Below, piece by piece: positions 1 to 6,205 of a stretch of DNA of 10,148 nt. The stretch spans positions 1 to 10,148 of the forward strand of contig JAKATV010000135.1 of NCBI GenBank assembly GCA_021818565.1, given 5' to 3'. The notes beneath the pieces were generated by a model. That model worked only from the letters and a program-made list of their open reading frames with translations. It did no database searches and was not told the DNA's origin. A program made the translations under genes and the position numbers. Origin of the DNA: Planctomycetota bacterium (GTDB taxonomy: Bacteria; Planctomycetota; Phycisphaerae; WQYP01). The first letter of the stretch is position 1. Every line of letters starts with the position of its first letter.

Positions 1-274
1 AAACAGACAAAGTTAGCGAAGACCTTACTCATCAAGTTTAAGTGCTGAAATGAATGCATGCTTCTTGCATCTGGGGCCTTTGCGGCCAATCAATCCTAAT
101 ATTTAGGCGTGACAGAGCACTAGTTTACAACCCGATTTCGGCGCTTGGTTTCGGGCAACGGAGCCTCGGCGCATCTGTTACGCGGTCCGTGATGATGCGA
201 ACCAATGGCACGACCTCGCTTACCTGAGCAGCTATTTACATGATGCGAGGTTCTGTCCATCCCAGACCAAGCTT

Positions 275-649
275 GTGAAAGGGTGCTTGCGCATACGTCT
301 GGAAAGAGATTGTTGGGAGCTATTTGGGACCTACGGCGAAGTGATTTCGGTTCCGTCTGTTCTCGAAATTTCGCCGGTACTGAATCTTCACTGGCGTTTG
401 GAGCACGCGGTCCTGGAGGGGTTGCTTGCGGCTCCTCCAGGCGAACTGTGGATCTCGGATTGCCTCATTGAAGAAACACCGCAGGGAACGCAGCGGGAGG
501 GACCGGTATTTCATATCAGGGGCGGCCTAAACTTTTGGTCCCTTTCGGCCCAATTGGGCCCGGGGCCTTGGAAAATCGCCTTCAGGGACACAAAAAGCCC
601 CGTCGCCCCTGCGAATCCGGCTGGCCTGCCCACGCCAAGAGGCACATGA
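275..649 (+). CDS. Conserved-looking hypothetical protein, start uncertain (open frame from 113)
   Basis: I do not recognise the family. The product from the GTG at 275 is 124 residues, but the same frame is open back to 113 and reads like real protein throughout (…WHDLAYLSSYLHDARF… just upstream of the GTG, then LRIRLERDCWELFG, LHWRLEHAVLEGLL, ELWISDCLIEE). The protein therefore probably begins near 113-130, yet no ATG, GTG or TTG exists in frame between the TGA at 110-112 and 275. Another TAG lies at 104-106, and an in-frame ATG at 50 runs straight into it. Either the start was mutated, a frameshift lies near 105-125, or a rare start is used. The profile (alternating short strands, tryptophans, few charged runs) suggests a small soluble cytoplasmic domain. 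The region 1-112 shows no convincing gene; two frames are open from the window edge to stops at 39-48 and could be the tail of an upstream gene. Confidence 0.45.
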   Translation: MKGCLRIRLERDCWELFGTYGEVISVPSVLEISPVLNLHWRLEHAVLEGLLAAPPGELWISDCLIEETPQGTQREGPVFHIRGGLNFWSLSAQLGPGPWKIAFRDTKSPVAPANPAGLPTPRGT

Positions 650-827
650 AAGGGTGAAATTCGCCGATAGCTGCGCGGACGGTTCAAATAAATGTTGTTT
701 GGTTTAGGCTTCGGATGATTGGGACTGCACGATGCGGCATCATTTATCGTGCTCTCAATCGCGGCAACAGCCGCACGGAGGGTTCTTGGAAATCGGCGGT
801 GAATTCGTGACAATGGCGGATGTCAGA

Positions 828-857
828 GTTTTGTGGATCCCAGCGCGATCCCAAAAC
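828..857 (+). promoter_or_regulatory. 5' leader RNA hairpin just before the ribosome binding site of the 872 gene
   Basis: GTTTTG (828-833) pairs with CAAAAC (852-857), and GGATC (835-839) pairs with GATCC (847-851), leaving one bulged T (834) and a 7-base loop (840-846). This is an 11-bp stem with a single bulge. It ends three bases before the AGGAG Shine-Dalgarno sequence at 861-865. The position suggests a leader structure affecting translation or mRNA stability; there is no run of T after it, so it does not look like a terminator. At DNA level it could also be a protein-binding dyad. The remaining part of 650-827 holds nothing I can name. Confidence 0.45.
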
Positions 858-871
858 GTGAGGAGATTTGA

Positions 872-1438
872 ATGAAAAGATTTTTACTTACGCTTTCTTT
901 TCTCGCGACGTTCGCGGGCGGCTTCCTCGCCGCAGGGTGGCTTCTATATCTGGCCCACGAGCGCCGCGAATCACGTCGGATGCCCGTCGCCGAAATATTG
1001 CATAAAGAGGCGGCCTGGCAGAAAGATCGCGAGCTGCCCTCGGGGAACTATTTCATCGGGGCATCGAAAAACTTGCTGCTATTGACGGTTCGGCCCGGTG
1101 GAGGGGTGCGGATTAACAGCGCAGCGCACCGGAGTTTCCGCTTTAAATTCAGCCCGACCAGCGGTTTCCATGTCCCGATTGTTTCACTCGCTGTTTTCGA
1201 CGGCCGAGGGAAATTCCGGGCTTGGAGCGATGTAGGCCTTCGGTCGCGGTTCTCGCTGAAGGTGCAGTGGCTTGGCACCACACGCGGCTCGGCCACACAG
1301 GGCGCATTCGTCAAGATAGGCACTGCCTGGGTTGGGCCTGGAATGATTCATCCGCCATTCTTCACCTACGCCGGGTCGCGTTATCGATATGGTGTTAAAA
1401 CCGGCAAATGGGTGATGGATGGCCGCATCGCAAAGTGA
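872..1438 (+). CDS. Small membrane-anchored protein of unknown function
   Basis: A 188-residue protein with a good start: AGGAG at 861-865, six bases before the ATG. Residues 1-28 form a basic start (MKR) followed by one hydrophobic segment (about 4-28), then a charged stretch HERRESRR. This looks like a signal anchor or a poorly cleavable signal peptide that puts the rest outside the cytoplasm; there is no lipobox cysteine. The outer part (about 60-188) is rich in short alternating hydrophobic/polar stretches (SFRFKFSP, VPIVSLAVFD, RFSLKVQWLG), suggesting a beta-sandwich or barrel-like fold. I see no catalytic motif and do not recognise the family. The frame stays open after the TGA at 1436-1438 through to 1750, where protein-like sequence follows (see the entry at 1460). 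It is likely expressed with or ahead of the Sel1-repeat gene downstream, but no shared function can be read from the sequence. Confidence 0.6.
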   Translation: MKRFLLTLSFLATFAGGFLAAGWLLYLAHERRESRRMPVAEILHKEAAWQKDRELPSGNYFIGASKNLLLLTVRPGGGVRINSAAHRSFRFKFSPTSGFHVPIVSLAVFDGRGKFRAWSDVGLRSRFSLKVQWLGTTRGSATQGAFVKIGTAWVGPGMIHPPFFTYAGSRYRYGVKTGKWVMDGRIAK

Positions 1439-1459
1439 GACCCCTTAAGCCGGCGGCAG

Positions 1460-1620
1460 CGCTGTAACTCTATACGGGCACGCGAAAGAGGGACATCCTT
1501 CGTTGTTGCCATCAAGGGACCAGACGGGTATCGTTTGTTTTTTGGCCTCAGTCGCACCGATTGCGCGGGGCGGTGGGTAACCCCCGGAGCAGGAATTATC
1601 GAGGTCTCCAATGCGCAAAT
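1460..1620 (+). pseudogene. Possible gene remnant between two genes
   Basis: In the same frame as the preceding 188-residue gene, after its TGA, the sequence reads TSFVVAIKGPDGYRLFFGL followed by SRTDCAGRWVTPGAGIIEV, which looks more like a folded protein than random translation. There is no convincing start codon or ribosome binding site, and the frame then runs into the start of the Sel1-repeat gene (ATG at 1611) and continues out of frame to 1750. I read it as a possible leftover of a gene, or a C-terminal part cut off from the 872 gene by a stop mutation. It could equally be a chance open frame in GC-rich DNA. Confidence 0.2.
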
Positions 1621-2636
1621 CTCCTTCCAGTCAACTGGCACGGCTACGCTGTCTTCCGCGTGTTTTTGGAATGACGGTCTTGGCTCTGCTTATCCAAGTA
1701 GCTTTCTGTGGCAATGTTTTCTCCGCAGCGGAAAACTCGGTGTCGCGTGACGAGGCCTTGCGCTGGAATGCCCGTGCCCTGGCACGGTTACGCGCCGTCG
1801 CAACTTCGGGTGATGCGAAGGCTCAAAACGAGCTTGGTATTTACTACTACAAGAAGAAATCCTATCTCATGGCATACAAGTGGTACAGGATATCCGCGAG
1901 CCATGGCTACGCCAGCGCGGAGCACAATCTCGCGTACCTGTTCCTTAGGGGTAAGGGAGTTAAGCGAGACTATGCGAAGGCGTTGGCCTTGTTCACAAAG
2001 CTTGCTGTGCAGGGTGATGCAAATGCCCAGCGAAATCTGGGTTTTCTGTATTATGAGGGTCTGGGCGTCCGACGGGATTATCGATTGGCTTTCCAGTGGA
2101 GTAAAAAGGCCGCACAAAAGGGTGATACGAAGGCAGAAACCTACTTGGCCTACATGTACGAGTTGGGTCGCGGCACCAAGCGAAATTACCGGCGGGCATT
2201 CGAGTGGTTTCGGAAAGCGGCCGCCCGTGACGACGCCGACGCTCAGAACGATCTCGGTAACGCCTATTTGAGGGGACGTGGAACGCAGCGCAACCCAGTT
2301 GCAGCATGCTATTGGTTCCTCAAGTCCGCCAAAAACGGCAACCCGGATGCCCAGACCAACGCGGGCCTTACGTATAAGCTGGGTACGGGGGTGCCGCGCA
2401 ATGACGCGCAAGCATTCAAATGGTTCCGCTTGGCCGCGGATCAGGGAGATCCACACGCGATGTTCCTTTTGTCGCGTTTGTATCAAGAGGGCCTGGGTGT
2501 GCCAATGAATGCGCCTGTGGCGGGAATCTGGCTGAAGAAGGCTGCCGCCGCAGGGTATGGGCCAGCAAAAAGAGCGATGGACAAACTGGGCCTAAAAATT
2601 CCGGTAACGCAGCCCGGCGCGTCGTCGCAGAGGTAA
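1611..2636 (+). CDS. Exported Sel1-like repeat (SLR/TPR-like) protein
   Basis: 341 residues. GAGG at 1601-1604 sits six bases before the ATG. Residues 1-39 form a signal peptide with a basic start, hydrophobic core (about 19-33) and likely cleavage near FSA-AEN (after 39 or 40), so the protein is probably periplasmic or exported. Residues 69-316 are seven tandem Sel1-like repeats, beginning near 69, 101, 137, 173, 209, 245 and 281. The first is 32 residues (no G-x-G loop), the others are 36, with the usual pattern A-(Q/E)-x-x-L-(G/A)-x-x-Y-x-x-G-x-G-V-x-(R/K)-(D/N)-x-x-x-A-x-x-W-x-x-x-A-A. A short tail follows (about 317-341). Such helical-hairpin repeats serve as scaffolds for protein-protein contacts and have no enzymatic activity of their own. 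The partner cannot be told from this window; the membrane-anchored protein at 872 is a neighbour in the same orientation. The family assignment is firm, the role is not. Confidence 0.9.
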   Translation: MRKSPSSQLARLRCLPRVFGMTVLALLIQVAFCGNVFSAAENSVSRDEALRWNARALARLRAVATSGDAKAQNELGIYYYKKKSYLMAYKWYRISASHGYASAEHNLAYLFLRGKGVKRDYAKALALFTKLAVQGDANAQRNLGFLYYEGLGVRRDYRLAFQWSKKAAQKGDTKAETYLAYMYELGRGTKRNYRRAFEWFRKAAARDDADAQNDLGNAYLRGRGTQRNPVAACYWFLKSAKNGNPDAQTNAGLTYKLGTGVPRNDAQAFKWFRLAADQGDPHAMFLLSRLYQEGLGVPMNAPVAGIWLKKAAAAGYGPAKRAMDKLGLKIPVTQPGASSQR

Positions 2637-2771
2637 AGAGTCAAAAACGCCCCGGTTATCTCCAGGGAGTAAAGCTATACGGCTGCGGTGCCCCTTGGCT
2701 GCTGCCTGATGCCCATGCGTTCGCGTCTAAAGTTGCGGCCCTGCGGCGGCGGCGACGCCCCGGCTTTGGGT
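2637..2771. other. Convergent intergenic region without a clear terminator
   Basis: These 135 bases separate the ends of the plus-strand Sel1-repeat gene and the minus-strand TOPRIM-like gene. A shared terminator would be expected, but the only stem I find is a 4-bp GGCG/CGCC pair closing a GCGA tetraloop around 2745-2760, without a T-run. It is too weak to call. Confidence 0.3.
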
Positions 2772-3348
2772 TTATAGCATTAGCACTCGATCAGCAAAGG
2801 TCGCGAAACCGTCCGGGCAGCGGTGCCTAAGATGGGAAAGATTCAGTTCGGCCGCGATCCGGGCGTACATTTCCGCACCGCCCCACTGCAAGCCCAAACC
2901 CTCCAGCAATTTTTCCATGTGTTCTTTGGGGTGGGCTATCTGTTCCGGGTCTGGTTGCGGCGGGACAGTTACGGCTACAACCTTACTGATGGCTAGCTCG
3001 TCGGCCAGCATCCACGCGTCGAAAGCCTCAACCGGCACGCCCAACGCCCGTGGAATATTGCAGATTGTTATGATCTTCTTGGGCGTCCGTGATTTCAGTG
3101 CATCGCGTTTGTACGCCGTCGCGATCCACCAATAAAATAATGGCATCAAAGCCGCGCTTCCTGGCCTCCAGCATCCAGCGAACCGCTTTTTTGAAATACG
3201 CCCTCCCTTTTCCGGGGTGCGTGTGGATTTTCGAATTTGCCAACCGGTCGAACGTCAGATCATTTAAATCAGGCCTTACCAGCTGGATTAACGCACTGGC
3301 CGCTCCGCCGGACTCGTGCTTACCCTCAACGACCACCAGCACGCGCAT
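2772..3348 (-). pseudogene. TOPRIM-like (DUF4276-like) protein, frameshifted
   Basis: Two overlapping minus-strand frames make one protein. The first begins at ATG 3348-3346 and gives MRVLVVVEGKHESGG…GFDAIILLVDRDG, with Glu8 of VVVEGKHE and Asp75-x-Asp77 of LLVDRDG matching the metal-binding E and DxD of a TOPRIM fold. It then derails to a stop at 3028 (…NNLQYSTGVGRAG). The frame +1 to it continues the family-like C-terminus: NIPRALGVPVEAFDAWMLAD, then PQPDPEQIAHPKEHMEKLLE, ending at the TAA at 2772-2774. The switch must lie around 3055-3090, after ITDAQED. No classical slippery heptamer is visible, so a one-base indel (mutation or sequencing error) is more likely than programmed shifting. 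The restored protein would be about 190 residues. Its ATG overlaps the stop of the upstream ATPase by one base (TAATG), so the two are translationally coupled and probably act as one complex. TOPRIM domains in such pairs are usually nucleases. DUF4276 is my best family guess; the TOPRIM reading is firmer. Confidence 0.7.
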
Positions 3349-4520
3349 TATTTCTTCCCGTCCGTAACTGTTTTGGCCAGCGCCTCATCACCTTCCGCTG
3401 TCCAGATTTCACCGAGGCTAAAGACATCGAGCTGTTTTCTTAAATCGGGCGACGATCCCAGCGGATGCACCGAGACGCTGCCGTCCGGTTCTTTGCGGCA
3501 CAACGTCACTTCCTCCGGCTTGAAAAAGTCGAGCAGGTACGGCGAATGGGTGGTCATGACAATCTGGGTGCGTTTCTGGCTCTCGATTAAATGCCGCAGA
3601 ATGTTGAGAACCTCTTCAAGACGCTTAGGATGAATTCCGTTTTCCGGCTCCTCAACGAGGATGACCCGCGGCGGATCGGGCAAATATAAAAGCGTTAAAT
3701 AAGCCAGGACCAACAGCGAGCCGTCCGAAGCCTGTGCGGCAGGAATACTGCGGCCGTTTTGCAGTTGGAAGTAAATGCCTTTTCCAGTGTTCCTCGTGGC
3801 ATGAGGCAAGTCCTCCGCCAAGTGGGGCTGCGGCCACTGGTAAGCATGCACGGAGCTCAATTGAATAGCTTTCATTTCCGGGAAAATTTCACGAAATTTA
3901 GATTCCAGCGCGCGGAACCGATCTCGATTTAGGCCAAGAATATCATCCAAGCATTGCGCCAATCCGAAACCGGAACTGTCCATGGAAAGCCGATGCGCTG
4001 CGTCAAGTACAACGGGCAATTTAAGCAACCGTGGATTCCAGCGGAACAGCGCAACGCCACTAAGGGCGTCGTGCAATGCTTTTACCAATTGCCGGGCTAC
4101 GTTCGTCTGGCCGGTTGTGTAGGCGAATTGCAGGGTCGTGCTATGGGGAATTGCCGCCGGAAAAGGAGTTGGCTCCCCATCCTTTGGGGTCCAAACCTCA
4201 TTGCCGCGAAGCAAGTGGCCCACCTCTTGCCGCATCGCGCACTCAATGTGGTATTCACCAGCGATGGCATCATCCACGATTTCAGCTCCGAACGAGGCGG
4301 TGTCATTGCCAAGGGTGTCCCAAAGCAAATTCGACGGGTTAAAAGTCGCGGGGAAGACCTGATTGAGCGGATAATCCGCACTTTTGCACGACGCTGCGAT
4401 TGCCTCAAGAATACTGGTTTTCCCGCTATCATTCGGGCCTATCAGTACGTGAATTGGCGTGAGAGGCAATGTCACGTCCCGCAGGGCTTTGTAATTTTTC
4501 ACGTGAAATTGGGTAATCAT
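3348..4520 (-). CDS. AAA family ATPase, OLD/RecF-like (ABC-type ATPase fold)
   Basis: 390 residues. The N-terminus MITQFHVKNYKALRDVTLPL is the typical opening strand of OLD/RecF/SMC-type ATPases. Walker A is GPNDSGKTS (28-36); an abbreviated signature ASDGSLLVLAYL lies at 264-275; Walker B and D-loop are VILVEEPENGIHP (286-298) with Glu290/Glu291; the switch histidine is His325 in TTHSP. A helical insert lies between the two halves (about 60-250). It is cytoplasmic and would hydrolyse ATP while binding DNA or a partner. It lacks the C-terminal TOPRIM domain of full OLD or GajA proteins; instead a TOPRIM-like protein is encoded next, overlapping by one base. That split resembles PARIS (an ATPase plus a separate TOPRIM protein) and suggests an anti-phage or other toxin-like effector system. 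The ribosome binding site is modest (AAAGG about ten bases before the ATG). The domain call is secure, the defence role is inference. Confidence 0.88.
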   Translation of the reverse strand: MITQFHVKNYKALRDVTLPLTPIHVLIGPNDSGKTSILEAIAASCKSADYPLNQVFPATFNPSNLLWDTLGNDTASFGAEIVDDAIAGEYHIECAMRQEVGHLLRGNEVWTPKDGEPTPFPAAIPHSTTLQFAYTTGQTNVARQLVKALHDALSGVALFRWNPRLLKLPVVLDAAHRLSMDSSGFGLAQCLDDILGLNRDRFRALESKFREIFPEMKAIQLSSVHAYQWPQPHLAEDLPHATRNTGKGIYFQLQNGRSIPAAQASDGSLLVLAYLTLLYLPDPPRVILVEEPENGIHPKRLEEVLNILRHLIESQKRTQIVMTTHSPYLLDFFKPEEVTLCRKEPDGSVSVHPLGSSPDLRKQLDVFSLGEIWTAEGDEALAKTVTDGKK

Positions 4521-4544
4521 TATCCAAGCGCCTTTAGTTTCCCA

Positions 4545-4604
4545 GCCGCTGTTGCAACCGTGCGTACATCGCCAATGTTACCGCACCACGCCGCTGTTGC
4601 AACC
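4545..4604 (-). promoter_or_regulatory. Putative promoter/operator of the ATPase-TOPRIM unit: two 15-bp repeats with palindromic cores
   Basis: The 15-mer GCCGCTGTTGCAACC occurs at 4545-4559 and again at 4590-4604, exactly 45 bp apart. Each copy contains the perfect palindrome GTTGCAAC (4551-4558 and 4596-4603). The nearer copy lies 25 bp upstream of the ATPase start codon. On the minus strand the distal copy supplies a possible -35 (TTGCAA, 4602-4597; four of six consensus bases), followed after 16 bp by a possible -10 TAACAT (4580-4575; four of six). The proximal copy would then fall just after the transcription start, an arrangement fitting a repressor that binds both copies. The repeats are directly visible; the promoter and operator role is inferred. 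Confidence 0.35.
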
Positions 4605-4789
4605 TTGGGAAAACCGCTGATCGTTCGGCCAAACAATATTGCCACCTATTCCAGTGCCCACGCTGATAGGCTCGGCGGAAAATGCTTAGGGCATTCCTCC
4701 ACCCGCAGAGCCGGCGGCTACTATGAAGCTTCGCTGTCCCTGTAAGCAGTCCCCTGTGAGGCCTAACCTCCACGGCCCTGGGCGGCCCG

Positions 4790-4818
4790 GCGACTGAATG
4801 GGAATTAATTGTTATGAT
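4790..4818 (+). promoter_or_regulatory. Possible sigma-70 type promoter of the serS-transporter operon
   Basis: A -10 hexamer TATGAT (4813-4818; five of six consensus bases) is preceded by 17 bp and then GCGACT (4790-4795), which keeps only the central GAC of a -35 box. The AT-rich stretch from 4801 onward contrasts with the GC-rich DNA before it. The start codon of serS follows about 40 bp later, leaving a short leader with no T-box or other riboswitch that I can see. The assignment rests mainly on the -10. Confidence 0.35.
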
Positions 4819-4858
4819 ACTGCCTGAATTTTGGTTTTAAGGGTTTGGGCGGTTTCAT

Positions 4859-6196
4859 ATGCTGGACATGCGGTTTATCCGGGAAAATCCCGGGGTAGTG
4901 CGCGACGGCGCTGCGGCGAAAAATATTTCTGTTGATCTTGACGGGTTGCTGGAACTCGATGCGCGATCACGCGCCTTGCAGCAGCGGCTGCAGGAATTAG
5001 CCACGCAACAGAATCGAATTACCAGGGAAATTGGTCCGTTAATGGGTCGGATTAAAGCGGAGAAAGACCCGGCCAAGCGGGCGGAACTGGAAAAGCAGGC
5101 GACGGAGTTGCGGCAGCGACCCACAGAAATCAAACAGGAATCGCTGGAACTTCAGGAACAGATTAAAGCGCTGCAACCGGAAATTGACGCTCGTCTACTG
5201 ACCATTCCGCTACCGCCCGATAGTGACGTTCCGCGGGGGAAATCTTCCGAAGACAACGTGGAATTGCGAAAATGGGGCAACGTGCCAAGCTTCGAGTTTC
5301 CAGTGCGCAGCCATATAGAACTCGGGGAGAAGCTGGAGTTATTTGATGTGCCGCGGGGTGTGCGCCTGGCGGGATCACGCAGTTACTTTCTCACCGGGGC
5401 CGGTGCGTTGCTGCATCAGGCGGTGTTGCGCCTGGCCATGGATATGATGGTATTTGAAAAAGGCTTTACGCCCCTGACGGTTCCGGTGCTGGTGCGTGAG
5501 GCGGCCATGCGGGGGACGGGTTTTTTTCCGGCCGGGCGAGAGCAGGCGTATCGGGTGGGGGAAATTACTGAAACCGGTGAAGATGAGCGGTTTCTAACGG
5601 GTACCGGTGAAGTGGGCCTGACGGCATTTTATCTTGATGAAATTCTGGATGAGGCGCAGTTGCCGCGTAAGCTTGTTACGCAAAGTACCTGCTTTCGGCG
5701 GGAAGCGGGCACATACGGCAAGGATACCTCGGGCCTGTACCGCATTCATCAGTTTGATAAAGTGGAGCAGGTTATTATCTGCAAAAATGACCGGGAGGAA
5801 TCCATCCGCTGGCATAAAGAGATTCTGGCCAACAGTGAGCAATTACTGCAACGCCTGAATTTGCCCTATCGGGTGATGCAATGCTGCACGGGCGATCTGG
5901 GTCCGAAGAACGCCTCAATGATCGATATTGAAACCTGGATGCCCTCACGCAACGCCTACGGGGAAACGCATAGCGCCAGCCGGCTGTATGATTTTCAAGC
6001 CCGGCGGTGCGAATTACGTTATCGTGATACACAGGGAAAGGTGCAGTACTGCCATACGCTGAATAACACGGTGGCGGCCAGCCCGCGGATTTTGATTCCG
6101 ATTCTGGAGCTGTATCAAACGGCCGAGGGTGCGGTCCGCGTACCGGAAGCGCTGCGGCCTTATATGAATGGCATGGAGATTATTACAAAACAATAA
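4859..6196 (+). CDS. serS: Seryl-tRNA synthetase
   Basis: 445 residues, the usual bacterial length of about 420-450. It is the cytoplasmic class II enzyme that charges tRNA-Ser (and tRNA-Sec where present) with serine. The start MLDMRFIRENPGVVRDGAA is classical for the family. Residues about 28-105 form the long antiparallel coiled coil that grips the tRNA variable arm (LQQRLQELATQQN… AELEKQATELRQR). Motif 1 lies around 200-225 with Pro209; the serine-binding T-x-E is TGE at 249-251; motif 2 is CFRREAGTYGKDTSGLYRIH from Cys278 with Arg280; motif 3 is NNTVAASPRILIPILE from Asn402 with Arg410, in place of the more common NGSGLAVGR type but retaining the key arginine. There is no strong Shine-Dalgarno (only a G-rich stretch, GGGCGG, 4847-4852). 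The next gene begins 9 bp after the stop, so serS is probably the first gene of a four-gene operon with a carbohydrate importer. Confidence 0.97.
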   Translation: MLDMRFIRENPGVVRDGAAAKNISVDLDGLLELDARSRALQQRLQELATQQNRITREIGPLMGRIKAEKDPAKRAELEKQATELRQRPTEIKQESLELQEQIKALQPEIDARLLTIPLPPDSDVPRGKSSEDNVELRKWGNVPSFEFPVRSHIELGEKLELFDVPRGVRLAGSRSYFLTGAGALLHQAVLRLAMDMMVFEKGFTPLTVPVLVREAAMRGTGFFPAGREQAYRVGEITETGEDERFLTGTGEVGLTAFYLDEILDEAQLPRKLVTQSTCFRREAGTYGKDTSGLYRIHQFDKVEQVIICKNDREESIRWHKEILANSEQLLQRLNLPYRVMQCCTGDLGPKNASMIDIETWMPSRNAYGETHSASRLYDFQARRCELRYRDTQGKVQYCHTLNNTVAASPRILIPILELYQTAEGAVRVPEALRPYMNGMEIITKQ

Positions 6197-6205
6197 GGCG
6201 ATCGC

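Larger units (their letters stand above)
4521..4858. other. Divergent intergenic region between the ATPase gene and serS
   Basis: About 340 bases without a credible gene. It holds the repeated palindromic element near the ATPase start (4545-4604) and a possible serS promoter (4790-4818). The middle (about 4605-4785) contains open frames on both strands, but their translations are low in complexity of fold-like patterns, rich in Arg, and lack ribosome binding sites. I see no RNA gene or mobile element there. Confidence 0.5.

Noticed and set aside
1..112. Small inverted repeats (ATGCA/TGCAT near 54-70, GGCC/GGCC near 75-87) as a possible terminator or element end
   Set aside because: Arms are only 4-5 bp and no T-run or target duplication follows; too weak to call.
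547..560. Perfect 14-bp palindrome GGCCCAATTGGGCC
   Set aside because: It is a single copy inside the open frame ending at 649, encoding ordinary residues; no second copy or context suggests a site or attachment sequence.
1788..2486. Minus-strand open frame of 232 codons opposite the Sel1-repeat gene
   Set aside because: Its internal repetition only mirrors the 36-codon repeats of the real gene on the other strand.
3954..4745. Plus-strand open frame of 263 codons running across the ATPase gene and the intergenic region
   Set aside because: It is antisense to a protein with unmistakable ATPase motifs, has no ribosome binding site, and its translation is rich in Arg, Cys and His without fold-like pattern.
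4534..4773. Minus-strand 79-codon open frame upstream of the ATPase, containing RLQQR twice
   Set aside because: The repeated peptide is just the translated 15-bp DNA repeat; the rest is Arg-rich and not protein-like, and there is no ribosome binding site.
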